The notes: generated from the letters alone by a model not told the origin. DNA of 18,307 nt from Alphaproteobacteria bacterium UBA2964 (GCA_002348425.1 DEBE01000233.1:1-18307); one strand, 5' to 3'; counted from the first letter of the stretch, positions 1 through 7,103 are shown. Numbers and translations are program-made.

Positions 1-272
1 TGTAGTTTTTTTAATTCAACTAAATTTGCACGTGCTGGTCGTTTAGGTACACTCGACAATTTAGGGAAATTTTTATTAGCTATTCTATTTTTAAATTTTT
101 TACCTGTATCATCGTTACCACCACCAACCCAATCTTTCGTCCCCTTATACCATTCAACGGGATTGGCCCAATCTGGCATTGAGGAGCAACCAATTAAGAG
201 AAAAGAAACAGAGCATAATACAAAAATGCTTTTTCTTAAATTTCGAATAAAAATTTTATTTTTCGAATACAT
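1..272 (-). CDS. Putative envelope lipoprotein, partial (C-terminus beyond left edge)
   Basis: I read this frame directly from the minus strand. It starts at ATG 272 and stays open for 90 codons to the window edge. The start is well supported: GAAGGG lies 7 bases upstream. Residues 10-28 form a basic then hydrophobic signal peptide ending in a lipobox, LIGC, so Cys29 would be lipidated and the protein anchored in a membrane facing the periplasm. After the cysteine come SSMPDWANPVEWYKG and, around residue 70, a FPKLSSVPKRP stretch. From memory this resembles the linker of alphaproteobacterial OmpA/MotB-type peptidoglycan-associated lipoproteins, but the OmpA domain would lie outside the window, so the family is an inference. 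It is on the same strand as argC, 146 bases downstream of it. Confidence 0.72.
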   Translation of the reverse strand, partial: MYSKNKIFIRNLRKSIFVLCSVSFLLIGCSSMPDWANPVEWYKGTKDWVGGGNDDTGKKFKNRIANKNFPKLSSVPKRPARANLVELKKL

Positions 273-283
273 TATTTTGCCCT

Positions 284-412
284 TCACCCCAGTCTTTGCA
301 CTTCATGAAAACCATAGCAGCAACCATTTATATTAGTAAGATAACGAATAGAAGACTCATCAACCAGAAATTTATAATATTTTGTTAGCCGGTACCAATA
401 ACAAGTATTCAT
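284..412 (-). CDS. Candidate small ORF, 42 codons, function unknown
   Basis: An ATG-to-TGA frame fills almost all of the gap between argC and the lipoprotein gene. The ATG at 412 is 6 bases past the argC stop codon, with a GTAGG sequence (partly the argC stop) in ribosome-binding position. The TGA ends just ahead of the GAAGGG that serves the lipoprotein gene. The product begins MNTCYWYRLTKYYKFLV, is rich in Tyr and Cys, and has no signal peptide or motif that I recognise. Tight packing on both sides argues for translation. The short length and the AT-rich context argue for chance. Confidence 0.22.
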   Translation of the reverse strand: MNTCYWYRLTKYYKFLVDESSIRYLTNINGCCYGFHEVQRLG

Positions 413-418
413 TAAAAC

Positions 419-1369
419 CTACAATCCGGTATCTTCAGGTAATTTTAACATTAAATTAAGGTTTTGAACGGCCTGTCCTGACGCACCCTTACCCAAATTA
501 TCTAATTGAGCGCAAAGCACAGCATGGTCACTTCTTTTACTTCCAAAAACAAATAACCGCATATGGTTGGTACCATTCAGTTCTTCAGGATCGAGTAAAT
601 CTAAACGTTGATTTTTCTCCATATCATTTGCAACAGAGACAAACCTTTTATCACTATAGTAATTAGTCAATACCTTTGATATTTCGTCTACACTCGGTTT
701 CAAAGGTAGGTGCGATAAATAGAGTGGTATTTGAACGATCATGCCCTGATGAAACCTCCCAACACTTGGAACAAAGAGCGGTCTTATTTCTAGTCCACTG
801 TGCATCATTATTTCGGGTACATGTTTATGTTCTAGACCAAACCCATACCCAAAAAACTGGCTGCTTATTGCTGCATCTGTTTTGTAATTTTCCATCCGCG
901 ATATAAGTGATTTTCCACCGCCGCTATAACCCGAAATCGCGTTTATAGTAATTGGATGATCATTGGGAACCATCCCATTCGAAATCAAGGGACGAAGTAA
1001 GGCAATTGCACCAGTAGAGTAACAGCCGGGATTACTCACCAAAGAGGAATTCGATATGACTTGACTCTGAGCCGAGTCAAGTTCCGGAAATCCATAAACC
1101 CAGTCTTCAGAAGTTCGATGAGCAGTGGAGGCATCTATTAATCGAACGGCGTTTCCTTTCAATAGGGTTATTGCCTCCATAGCGGCATCATCGGGCAAAC
1201 ACAAAATTGCAATATCCGATGCAAGTAGCGCTTCCTTCCGGGCAGATGGACTTTTCCGATCTTTGTCACCCAATTGAATTAAAGAAAGTTCAGAACGGCT
1301 TCGGATTTTTGTTTTAATTTGAAGACCGGTGGTTCCTTCTTCGCCATCAATAAATATCTGATAATTCAT
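419..1369 (-). CDS. argC: N-acetyl-gamma-glutamyl-phosphate reductase (ArgC, short type)
   Basis: NADPH-dependent reduction of N-acetyl-glutamyl 5-phosphate to the semialdehyde, the third step of arginine biosynthesis, in the cytoplasm. The 316-residue length fits the short (type 2) ArgC. Residues 8-15 (DGEEGTTG) are the nucleotide-binding turn of the Rossmann fold. SNPGCYSTG contains the catalytic cysteine, Cys116, which carries the thioester intermediate. SGYSGGGK near 146-153 and the EHKHVPEI stretch near 180-187 (substrate-side histidines) are typical. Only a weak AGG precedes the ATG, but the protein starts where the family does. It lies downstream of rplM-rpsI on the same strand, an arrangement I know from Rhodospirillales-like genomes. 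Here a membrane protein gene intervenes. Confidence 0.95.
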   Translation of the reverse strand: MNYQIFIDGEEGTTGLQIKTKIRSRSELSLIQLGDKDRKSPSARKEALLASDIAILCLPDDAAMEAITLLKGNAVRLIDASTAHRTSEDWVYGFPELDSAQSQVISNSSLVSNPGCYSTGAIALLRPLISNGMVPNDHPITINAISGYSGGGKSLISRMENYKTDAAISSQFFGYGFGLEHKHVPEIMMHSGLEIRPLFVPSVGRFHQGMIVQIPLYLSHLPLKPSVDEISKVLTNYYSDKRFVSVANDMEKNQRLDLLDPEELNGTNHMRLFVFGSKRSDHAVLCAQLDNLGKGASGQAVQNLNLMLKLPEDTGL

Positions 1370-1608
1370 GGGGCTTTAACCTGTTCCAAAAAAATGAAAA
1401 GCATTAACAAAATTTTGATTCTTAATTAACTTTTCATCTCGGACATTAAGATAGCTACTTAGATAAAAAAGTCTCGTATGATCCGGACAATAGGTAAAAT
1501 TGGTTACAAAAAAAACAAAGCCTGATTAGAGTTGATAGTGAGGATAAATAATCTGTTACACAAGTAAGTACCCTAAAAGTCCTTTTAATCATTTATAAAC
1601 AAAAAATA

Positions 1609-2007
1609 TTATTTATTAAAATAAATTTTCGATGACTCTTTTTTTGCAACGAAATGAATTAATAAACTGAAAATCAGAAAAAACGACCAGACTGCCCATT
1701 CCGACTTATCTAGGTTTTTATTAACTATTAAAATGAAGGATATGAACACTAAATTTTTAAGGAAAACCGATAAAAATATTATTGGCAGTATTGGTTTCCC
1801 TCCCAAAATTACATGCTTCCCAATAAAGTAAGCTAGAGTTAAAAATGCGGCCAGCCTAACAGACTGCCACCTATGATAAGGAACTTCTAGGTTAGGTGCA
1901 TATCCCACCGGGAAAGTTATTGTAATTTCAAATACTGATAGGATTGTAGCTAACAGAAGCCAAAACCCGAGAAGGTATAATATAAAGTTTGTGGTAGTTC
2001 TAATCAT
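1609..2007 (-). CDS. Small four-helix membrane protein, function unknown
   Basis: I do not recognise a family. I place the start at ATG 2007 because GGAG sits 8 bases upstream; the frame also opens at a GTG at 2016, which would add three residues and has no good ribosome-binding site. The 132-residue product has four hydrophobic segments, roughly at residues 7-29, 52-70, 77-96 and 104-121. Short polar loops join them, and the C-terminus is basic (KKESSKIYFNK). There is no signal-peptide cleavage site and no charged catalytic pattern. Many Phe, Ile and Leu codons suggest an inner-membrane protein. It interrupts the rpsI-argC spacing and has long non-coding DNA on both sides, so it probably has its own promoter. 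A 17-bp palindrome lies about 130 bases upstream. Confidence 0.7.
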   Translation of the reverse strand: MIRTTTNFILYLLGFWLLLATILSVFEITITFPVGYAPNLEVPYHRWQSVRLAAFLTLAYFIGKHVILGGKPILPIIFLSVFLKNLVFISFILIVNKNLDKSEWAVWSFFLIFSLLIHFVAKKESSKIYFNK

Positions 2008-2134
2008 GGTCCACACTCCAGTTTATAAACATTCTCTATGGGTTTTTTAGTTATATTTTTCAAACCCTCTGAATATTACACAATTTTTTTAGGGAAATAT
2101 AAACAGTTAACCGTGCCCAATAACGCAATTCTGT

Positions 2135-2151
2135 TATGCAAAATTTGCATA
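2135..2151. promoter_or_regulatory. Perfect 17-bp palindrome, possible operator
   Basis: TATGCAAA and TTTGCATA are exact inverted 8-base arms around one central A. An 8+8 perfect repeat is unlikely by chance even in AT-rich DNA and has the size of a dimeric repressor site. There is no U-tract to make it a terminator. It lies about 130 bases upstream of the minus-strand membrane protein gene, which is the only gene it could plausibly control here. The regulator is unknown. Confidence 0.35.
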
Positions 2152-2336
2152 GCTCAGGATTCGGCTCTAAGGATTTTTTAACTGTGCTAACTAAGCCCTA
2201 AAAGAGTATGAACATTATGGAAAAGGCTTAATAAACCAAATTAAGTTAGCGCTTAGTAAACTTATATCTCTAAGGCTCTAATTATATCAGTATGTTGCAG
2301 ACGTTGAAAAAATATGTGCATCAAACGTGCGTTCAT

Positions 2337-2355
2337 AAAAAAAGCATTTCGCTTT
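2337..2355 (-). terminator. Rho-independent terminator after rpsI
   Basis: Read on the minus strand, AAAGC-GAAAT-GCTTT forms a 5-bp stem with a 5-base loop, followed directly by a run of T. It is 53 bases past the rpsI stop, the expected place to end the rplM-rpsI transcript. The stem is short, so termination may be partial. Confidence 0.5.
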
Positions 2356-2407
2356 AGATAAGTGCTTAATTTTATTGCATAAATTGTAACTAGGTATACT
2401 TGATATT

Positions 2408-2908
2408 TTATCGCTTTGAAAACTGAAAGCTTCGACGCGCCTTGGGTTTACCATATTTTTTACGTTCAACTGTACGCGAATCTCTTGTAAGAAACCCACT
2501 TTTCTTCAGGGGACCCCTTAAATCAGGTTCCTGTAAGGTCAAAGCCTTGGAAATGCCATGCCTCACTGCTCCTGCCTGCCCTGATAGACCGCCACCCTTT
2601 ACGGTACAAAACACATCAAACTGGTCTTTTCTATCTATCACCTCAAATGGCTGACGAATAATCATCTGCAGGGTCGGACGACTAAAATATATATTACTCT
2701 CTTTACCATTGACAGTTATCATGCCTTTTCCCGGTTTAATCCATACTCTTGCAACAGCATCTTTTCGTTTTCCTGTTGCGTAGGAGCGACCCTGATCATC
2801 CACTTTTCGTTCGTAAACAACTGCAACAATACCCTCCGGTGAGCCAATCGTTACGGCTGTTTCTTCTGGCATTACATCTGCAAGCGTTGCTCCGCTATCA
2901 TCAGCCAT
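2408..2908 (-). CDS. rpsI: 30S ribosomal protein S9
   Basis: Small-subunit protein whose C-terminal tail reaches the P-site tRNA. The S9 core begins near residue 41 ([20 protein letters not shown]). It continues through the ITVNGK and [16 protein letters not shown] stretches (RNA-binding loop) and ends with the basic tail [15 protein letters not shown], whose final KR is the conserved tRNA-contacting end. The first ~40 residues are an acidic extension ([16 protein letters not shown]) of the kind common in Alphaproteobacteria, giving 166 residues against about 130 in E. coli. Only two bases separate it from the rplM stop, so the two genes are translationally coupled and co-transcribed, with a terminator following. 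Confidence 0.98.
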   Translation of the reverse strand: MADDSGATLADVMPEETAVTIGSPEGIVAVVYERKVDDQGRSYATGKRKDAVARVWIKPGKGMITVNGKESNIYFSRPTLQMIIRQPFEVIDRKDQFDVFCTVKGGGLSGQAGAVRHGISKALTLQEPDLRGPLKKSGFLTRDSRTVERKKYGKPKARRSFQFSKR

Positions 2909-2910
2909 TA

Positions 2911-3387
2911 TTAGACACTCCTTTTATTCTTGGGATTCATTGCGGCGACATCCAAATTTTCCGGTGACTGAGCTTCATGAGGATGATTGGAACCGGCGTA
3001 TATCTTCAACTTTTTAATTTGCTTGCGCCCCATGACGGTTTTTGGCAGCATCCGCTCTACTGCTTTTGATATGACTTTCTCCGGTTGACTCCCATCGAGC
3101 CACTTATCCGCAGTCCGGCTTTTGATTCCGCCTGGGTACCCAGTATGCCAATAATAAGTTTTCTCGGACCTCTTCTTCCCAGTTAATAATATTTTTTCTG
3201 CATTAATAATTACAATAAAATCGCCGCAATCGATATTTGGAGTATACATGGGTTTATGTTTGCCCATAAGTCGATTAGCAACTAATGCCGCTAAACGACC
3301 CAGTACAACGCCTTGTGCGTCTATAACAAACCATTTTGGATCAACATCGGTCGGTTTGGCCGAATAAGTTTTCATTGACTGCAACAT
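2911..3387 (-). CDS. rplM: 50S ribosomal protein L13
   Basis: Early-assembly large-subunit protein. The family pattern is clear through the length: [94 protein letters not shown] and [12 protein letters not shown] use the ATG at 3387 because AGGA lies 9 bases upstream. The family-standard MKTYSA start (ATG 3375) has no ribosome-binding site, so four extra residues (MLQS) are likely present. It is the first gene of the rplM-rpsI operon, preceded by a sigma70-type promoter and a leader of about 44 bases. The upstream neighbour is divergent. Confidence 0.97.
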   Translation of the reverse strand: MLQSMKTYSAKPTDVDPKWFVIDAQGVVLGRLAALVANRLMGKHKPMYTPNIDCGDFIVIINAEKILLTGKKRSEKTYYWHTGYPGGIKSRTADKWLDGSQPEKVISKAVERMLPKTVMGRKQIKKLKIYAGSNHPHEAQSPENLDVAAMNPKNKRSV

Positions 3388-3437
3388 GGCACTTAGTCCT
3401 ACATTAACTGGTGTTAGTTCAACTTCAAAGAAGGCGG

Positions 3438-3465
3438 AGTATGCCTAATTAAGTTTGGATGTCAA
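3438..3465 (-). promoter_or_regulatory. Sigma70-type promoter for rplM-rpsI
   Basis: On the minus strand a perfect TTGACA (3465-3460) is followed after 16 bases by CATACT (3443-3438, four of six matches to TATAAT). Transcription would start near 3431, leaving about 44 bases before the rplM start. The perfect -35 suits a highly expressed ribosomal protein operon. Confidence 0.55.
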
Positions 3466-3500
3466 ATACAAATAATGTAATAAATTCAATAAATTAGTAG

Positions 3501-3520
3501 TATGGTATTATTATACCATA
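3501..3520. promoter_or_regulatory. Perfect palindromic operator candidate upstream of the Fe(II)/2OG oxygenase
   Basis: TATGGTAT and ATACCATA are exact 8-base inverted arms around TATT. A -10-like TATTAT (3506-3511, five of six) lies inside the palindrome, so a bound protein would block the plus-strand promoter. The TGGT...ACCA core is the style of GntR-family sites, but no regulator gene is in the window, so that assignment is inference. It lies 69 bases upstream of the start codon at 3590. Confidence 0.45.
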
Positions 3521-3548
3521 AGCTTTCAGCGGAAAGTTGATTGGAGCC

Positions 3549-3587
3549 ATTTCTCAGAGTACCATCCGTTTGAGAAACGGGAGAAAT
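3549..3587 (+). promoter_or_regulatory. Leader with alternative pairings over the ribosome-binding site
   Basis: Three exact pairings compete in the 5' leader of the oxygenase gene. Pairing A is 3550-3556 (TTTCTCA) with 3571-3577 (TGAGAAA). Pairing B is 3566-3571 (CCGTTT) with 3575-3580 (AAACGG), with a 3-base loop. Pairing C is 3549-3555 (ATTTCTC) with 3581-3587 (GAGAAAT), which covers the GGGAGA ribosome-binding site. B and C can form together and hide the site; A excludes both and frees it. A further small hairpin, CTTTC-AGCG-GAAAG, lies at 3523-3536. The switch idea is inference from complementarity alone. Confidence 0.3.
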
Positions 3588-3589
3588 AA

Positions 3590-4615
3590 ATGACGCCGGT
3601 AATTGCGCCTACAATTGATATCAGTCCTTTTTTTAATGGGAGGATTACTGAGAAACAGCATGTAGCCAAAAAACTCGATCAGGCATGCCGAGAAACAGGG
3701 TTTTTTGCAATCACGGGGCATGGAGTCAATGAAGATATTTTGCAGAAAACTAGAAAAGAAGTTGTAAATTTTTTCTCATTACCGATCGATGAAAAACTAA
3801 AAGTCGAACGACCACCGGAAAAGGTTAGCCGAGGATATAATAGGTTCAAGGATCGCTCGCTATCATATTCTTTGGGAAAACCCGCTCCTCCGGACCTTCA
3901 GGAGGCATTTGCCTTTGGACCTGATGAATTTACCGGAAAGGATTGGAACAAAAGCGACCCGAGCACCGCGATGATGGCGCCTAATCGTTGGCCAGATAAG
4001 CCATCAGGGTTCAAGAAATCCATAATAGAATACGATACAGCCATGCGTTGGTTGGGTGAAAGAATGCTAGACATAATTTCTATGTCTTTAGATGTGGACA
4101 GAGAGTATTTCATAGACAAATTTGATCACCAATCGAGTGTTGGGAGAGTTATCCGATATCCGGCTATCCAAAGATCAATCGAGGAAGGTCAACTGAGAGC
4201 CGGCGAGCATACAGATTATGGAACTATAACATTTCTAAGAGGGGACCCAGTCCCGGGGGGAACAGAGGTGAGAACACCCGATGGCAAATGGGTCGAGGTA
4301 AGATGCCCGGAGGGCGGTTTTGTATGTAACATTGGTGATGCACTATCCAGATGGACAAATGGGCTTTGGAAATCTACTCTCCACCGAGTAGGAAATCCGC
4401 CTCGCGGCACGGATAATATTGACAGGATCTCCCTAGTTTACTTTCACAGCCCTAATCACGATGCCATTATTGAGTGTGTCCCAAGTTGCATTGGTGACGG
4501 TCCCAAATTTGAACCTGTTACTTTTGCCCAACATTACTTGGACAAAGTAATGAAAGCAGCGCATGCACGTTTAAATGCTTCGTCGGTGGATGCAAGCAAA
4601 CAAAAAAAGAATTGA
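3590..4615 (+). CDS. Fe(II)/2-oxoglutarate-dependent oxygenase, isopenicillin N synthase-like family
   Basis: Cytoplasmic non-haem iron oxygenase, 341 residues, the usual size. Residues 6-100 are the DIOX_N domain (APTIDISPFF; ACRETGFFAITGHGV). The jelly-roll catalytic domain carries the iron ligands His207 and Asp209 in GEHTDYGTITFL and His265 in WKSTLHRV. Arg279 and Ser281 (RISLVYF) bind the carboxylate of 2-oxoglutarate. All required residues are present, so it should be active. The substrate is unknown; bacterial relatives hydroxylate or oxidise small molecules, and penicillin synthesis is not implied. ATG 3590 is preceded by GGGAGA. It is divergent from rplM, with its own palindromic operator candidate and structured leader. 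The ArsC/YffB-like gene follows 50 bases later on the same strand. Confidence 0.9.
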   Translation: MTPVIAPTIDISPFFNGRITEKQHVAKKLDQACRETGFFAITGHGVNEDILQKTRKEVVNFFSLPIDEKLKVERPPEKVSRGYNRFKDRSLSYSLGKPAPPDLQEAFAFGPDEFTGKDWNKSDPSTAMMAPNRWPDKPSGFKKSIIEYDTAMRWLGERMLDIISMSLDVDREYFIDKFDHQSSVGRVIRYPAIQRSIEEGQLRAGEHTDYGTITFLRGDPVPGGTEVRTPDGKWVEVRCPEGGFVCNIGDALSRWTNGLWKSTLHRVGNPPRGTDNIDRISLVYFHSPNHDAIIECVPSCIGDGPKFEPVTFAQHYLDKVMKAAHARLNASSVDASKQKKN

Positions 4616-4665
4616 ACCGATTAAGAAATCTAAAATTGTACAGCTCAACATTTAAGGAGCAATTA

Positions 4666-5025
4666 GTGATAAAAATTTATGGTCTAAAAAATTGTGACAC
4701 TTGCAGGAAAGCCATGAAATGGATGGAAAATGAAAAGATTGAGTATCTATTCCATGATGTGCGCAAGGACAAGCTTAGCAGTGACACTATAATTAATTGG
4801 ATTGAAAATGTTGGCACCGAACAACTCCCCAACAGAAGAAGTACTACCTGGCGAAACCTTTCAGAAAACGAAAAAGACCTGTTAGTTTCAGGTGGAGAAG
4901 TTGATTTATTAATCAAATACCCCGCTCTGATAAAGAGACCGGTTTTTGTATTGGAAAACGATATTCTGGTTGGATTTAAGGAAGATACCCAAAATATTCT
5001 GAAAAATTTCAGGACGGCCGTTTAG
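4666..5025 (+). CDS. ArsC/Spx/YffB-family thioredoxin-fold protein
   Basis: I choose GTG 4666 as the start because a strong AAGGAG lies 7 bases before it and the protein then begins at the family's first strand (VIKIYGLKNCDTCRKA). An upstream in-frame TTG at 4612 would add 18 residues with no homology feel. The 119-residue product has the active-site Cys at position 10 in NCDTC, giving a CxxC that many YffB members lack, and the RRSTTWR segment, which includes the family arginine, near residues 51-57. The end of the fold is KYPALIKRPVFVLENDILVGF. The YffB/Spx-like pattern (FHDVRKDKLS) fits better than a true arsenate reductase; the biochemical role is unknown. Its last 17 bases overlap the convergent MFS gene. 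Confidence 0.85.
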   Translation: MIKIYGLKNCDTCRKAMKWMENEKIEYLFHDVRKDKLSSDTIINWIENVGTEQLPNRRSTTWRNLSENEKDLLVSGGEVDLLIKYPALIKRPVFVLENDILVGFKEDTQNILKNFRTAV

Positions 5026-6262
5026 AATTTTGTGATATAGTTATGGAATTCTCTATGGAATTGGCCTTGGATGGTAAAAAAAGTGCAAAAATTATTACAA
5101 TAAATGCTAGGGCTATTAAAAACCCGTAAAAGAACAAAAACCCTGATGCCCGTTCAAAAATTTCGCCCACCGCTAATACTGCAAATGAACCGCCGCCAAG
5201 TGCCATAACAAATTTTGCACTAAATACCCTAGCCCGAAAATTTTCCGGACAAAACCGGACTATTATACAGTTTTCTGCTGGCAAACAACCAGTAATCACG
5301 ATCATCATGACCGCTGCCACAATTACCAAACTCAAACCATCTAGTTGAGAGGCCACTGTTGCGAGTGGAACCATTAAAATAAACATACCAATATAGACGG
5401 CTTTTGGTGAATATTTTGAAGCAAGACTACCTCCAAGAATTTGCCCCAAAGCTCCAAAAAGAATAACGAGCGTGACTAGGGCGGAGCTAAGTGTTAGTCC
5501 GCCCTTACTATCCAGGGTAAAAATTTCTACTACTCCTTTCATGGTATCGTTAAAAATCTTTGGCAACCCGGACGTGTAAGCTTGCGTTATTAAACCAACT
5601 GATAGTGCAGTGATTGCCATCAAACCTAAGGCAAAGAAAATGGTCCAACTTTTAATATTTTTTTCTGACTCACCTATAATCTCATTAGCGATTTCTCTAG
5701 CAGGTTCGTGAGTTTGTAAGACAAAAAATATCCCTAAGAGAAAACATGCCGCCCCAGGTATGAAAAAGGCAAATCGCCAACCAAACAACTGTGTTAAACC
5801 CGCAGCAATAAAAGCAGCAGCAGCGAGGCCTACTGTTCCAAACGCCCCATTAAAACCGAGGTCCTTTGCTCTATCGACGGCGTTCTGGACTACAAAAGTG
5901 GTTCCAACGGGGTGATAGATTGCGGCAAATATTCCTGTAATAGCCAACCCGACTGAAATTTGCGTTGGATTGTCAGCAAACCCAGTCAAGAATGTCGCGG
6001 CTCCAGTGCCAAACAGATAAACAGCCAACATACCCCTGCTACTCCAACAGTCACCTAGCCAACCGGCTGGCAAGGCTGCAAGCCCATACAGCAACGACGC
6101 CATAAAAAACAACTTAAACAATTCTCCGTATGACACTCCCCACACGTCTACGAGCGTCAAGGCAACAGTAGGGTAAATAAGCATTATAACATGATTAAGA
6201 AAGTGACTAATATTCACAAACAAAAGAGCGCGATTTGGCTGTTGTTTTGTTTTAACGGGCAT
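5009..6262 (-). CDS. MFS transporter, fosmidomycin-resistance (Fsr)-like
   Basis: Inner-membrane major facilitator of 417 residues with twelve hydrophobic segments. The N-terminal HFLNHVIMLIYPTVALTL and the IYHPVGTTFV segment near residues 120-129 match the pattern I know from Fsr-type exporters (HF.N, FHP.G). The loop between helices 2 and 3 has the MFS-typical GWLGD. A central charged loop (about 188-207) separates the two halves. The substrate is unknown; Fsr relatives export drugs or small hydrophobic compounds. ATG 6262 has no clear ribosome-binding site. It follows cutA on the same strand after 94 bases and overlaps the convergent ArsC/YffB-like gene by 17 bases at the 3' end. Confidence 0.88.
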   Translation of the reverse strand: MPVKTKQQPNRALLFVNISHFLNHVIMLIYPTVALTLVDVWGVSYGELFKLFFMASLLYGLAALPAGWLGDCWSSRGMLAVYLFGTGAATFLTGFADNPTQISVGLAITGIFAAIYHPVGTTFVVQNAVDRAKDLGFNGAFGTVGLAAAAFIAAGLTQLFGWRFAFFIPGAACFLLGIFFVLQTHEPAREIANEIIGESEKNIKSWTIFFALGLMAITALSVGLITQAYTSGLPKIFNDTMKGVVEIFTLDSKGGLTLSSALVTLVILFGALGQILGGSLASKYSPKAVYIGMFILMVPLATVASQLDGLSLVIVAAVMMIVITGCLPAENCIIVRFCPENFRARVFSAKFVMALGGGSFAVLAVGEIFERASGFLFFYGFLIALAFIVIIFALFLPSKANSIENSITISQNSKRPS

Positions 6263-6356
6263 GAGTATACAAAAACGTTATACGACCCTCATCCGAAGTT
6301 GTAAATTCATGATGGATTCTGATTTTTAAAAATTTCATAAAATACAGTCCAACTTA

Positions 6357-6689
6357 TTATTTTCTTTCGATAACTTGCTGGCCTATCCAATCAAGAAATT
6401 CATGATTTCCACCTTCAACTGGTATGGAGACAATACACGGACATTCATAAGAATGAATTTGTTTCACTTTTTCACAAAGGTCGTCTACTAATAATTGGTG
6501 AGTTTTCGCAATAATGACAAACTCCGAACTTTTCTCGATTTTCCCTTGCCATCGATATATTGAAGTCATTTCATCAAAAATGTTTACACAGGCAGCCAAC
6601 TTCTGCTGAACCAAGAGCTCTCCAATCGAATTAGCTTCTCCTTTTGAGGATGCTGTTATGTAAACAAAATAAAGACTATCTTTCGTCAT
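6357..6689 (-). CDS. cutA: CutA1 divalent-ion tolerance family protein
   Basis: Small trimeric ferredoxin-like-fold protein of 110 residues, normal for the family. Conserved features are FVYITASSKGEANSIGELLV at the start, LAACVNIFDEMTSIYRWQGKIE (residues ~31-52), VIIAKT, and the HSYECPCIVSIPVEGGNHEFLDWI end (about 79-102). CutA was linked to copper tolerance in E. coli, but its exact function is still debated. It is expressed leftward, with the Fsr-like MFS gene downstream, possibly in one transcript. The opposite-strand 89-residue gene starts 137 bases upstream of its start. Confidence 0.95.
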   Translation of the reverse strand: MTKDSLYFVYITASSKGEANSIGELLVQQKLAACVNIFDEMTSIYRWQGKIEKSSEFVIIAKTHQLLVDDLCEKVKQIHSYECPCIVSIPVEGGNHEFLDWIGQQVIERK

Positions 6690-6826
6690 TATATTTTTCC
6701 AAACTAAGAACAGGGTCTAATAACTGGAATTGATTTAGAAGCCATAATAGTTTAACACTTACCTTTGTTCTGAAAAGGTAGTTAGGCGATCCGGGGGGAG
6801 TGACCTATTTCTATCGGGGGAAGATC

Positions 6827-7096
6827 ATGACTGAATCAGCGTTTAGGCGCCCCGGGTTCAGACCGGGAGTGTTTGCGAAGCCGTCCGACGTGCAAAGTCG
6901 TTGGCTCAAGCGTGGCTTAGCCCAACCTGACGGTAGGCTTCCACTTTTTGATGACAATGGACAACGAGTTTCAAATCGTACAGTGGACAGCTGCGTAGGA
7001 CTAGGCTGGGCAGAGCCATGGTTTGAAAGTCCTCTAAAAAAGAATTGGACAGTTTGTAAACTTACCCACCTAGGACGCGTTGTTGCAGAAGAATAA
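6827..7096 (+). CDS. Conserved-looking small basic protein with winged-helix-like end
   Basis: 89 residues. I choose ATG 6827 because GGGGGAAG lies a few bases upstream; a GTG at 6800 in the same frame would add nine residues and overlaps its own purine-rich run. The sequence is basic and Trp/Pro/Gly-rich: FRRPGFRPGVFAKPSDVQ, then WLKRGLAQPDGRLPLFDDNG, RTVDSCVGLGWAEPWFESP and finally VCKLTHLGRVVAEE. The last part resembles the LTxxGR wing of winged-helix domains, and the layout is like small uncharacterised alphaproteobacterial proteins I recall. Function unknown; DNA binding is a guess. A 7-bp inverted repeat (6760-6766 with 6774-6780) lies upstream. It converges on the MFS gene at 7104. Confidence 0.75.
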   Translation: MTESAFRRPGFRPGVFAKPSDVQSRWLKRGLAQPDGRLPLFDDNGQRVSNRTVDSCVGLGWAEPWFESPLKKNWTVCKLTHLGRVVAEE

Positions 7097-7103
7097 AATT
7101 TCC

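Larger units (their letters stand above)
2008..2407. other. 400-base AT-rich gap between rpsI and the membrane protein gene
   Basis: I see no convincing gene here. It holds the rpsI-side terminator (2337-2355) and a perfect 17-bp palindrome (2135-2151), then AT-rich DNA up to the GGAG ahead of the membrane protein. A 70-codon minus-strand frame (2287-2499) runs into rpsI in another frame and looks like chance. No cloverleaf-like fold was found by eye. Confidence 0.6.

Noticed and set aside
676..906. 76-codon plus-strand frame inside argC
   Set aside because: Wholly antisense to a well-supported enzyme gene, with no motif of its own.
1370..1608. 239-base gap between argC and the membrane protein, searched for small genes or RNA
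   Set aside because: Only very short frames and no stable fold or terminator with a clear stem; it looks like plain AT-rich spacer.
2287..2499. 70-codon minus-strand frame overlapping the end of rpsI
   Set aside because: It overlaps a certain ribosomal protein gene in another frame and its product contains sequence from the terminator region; no recognisable protein.
4612..4665. Upstream extension of the ArsC/YffB-like gene to a TTG start
   Set aside because: The strong AAGGAG before GTG 4666 and the family's N-terminal strand both place the start at 4666.
6760..6780. 7-bp inverted repeat TACCTTT/AAAGGTA upstream of the small basic protein
   Set aside because: Could be an operator or a leader hairpin, but it is short, has no T-run and sits in a divergent gap; not enough to call.
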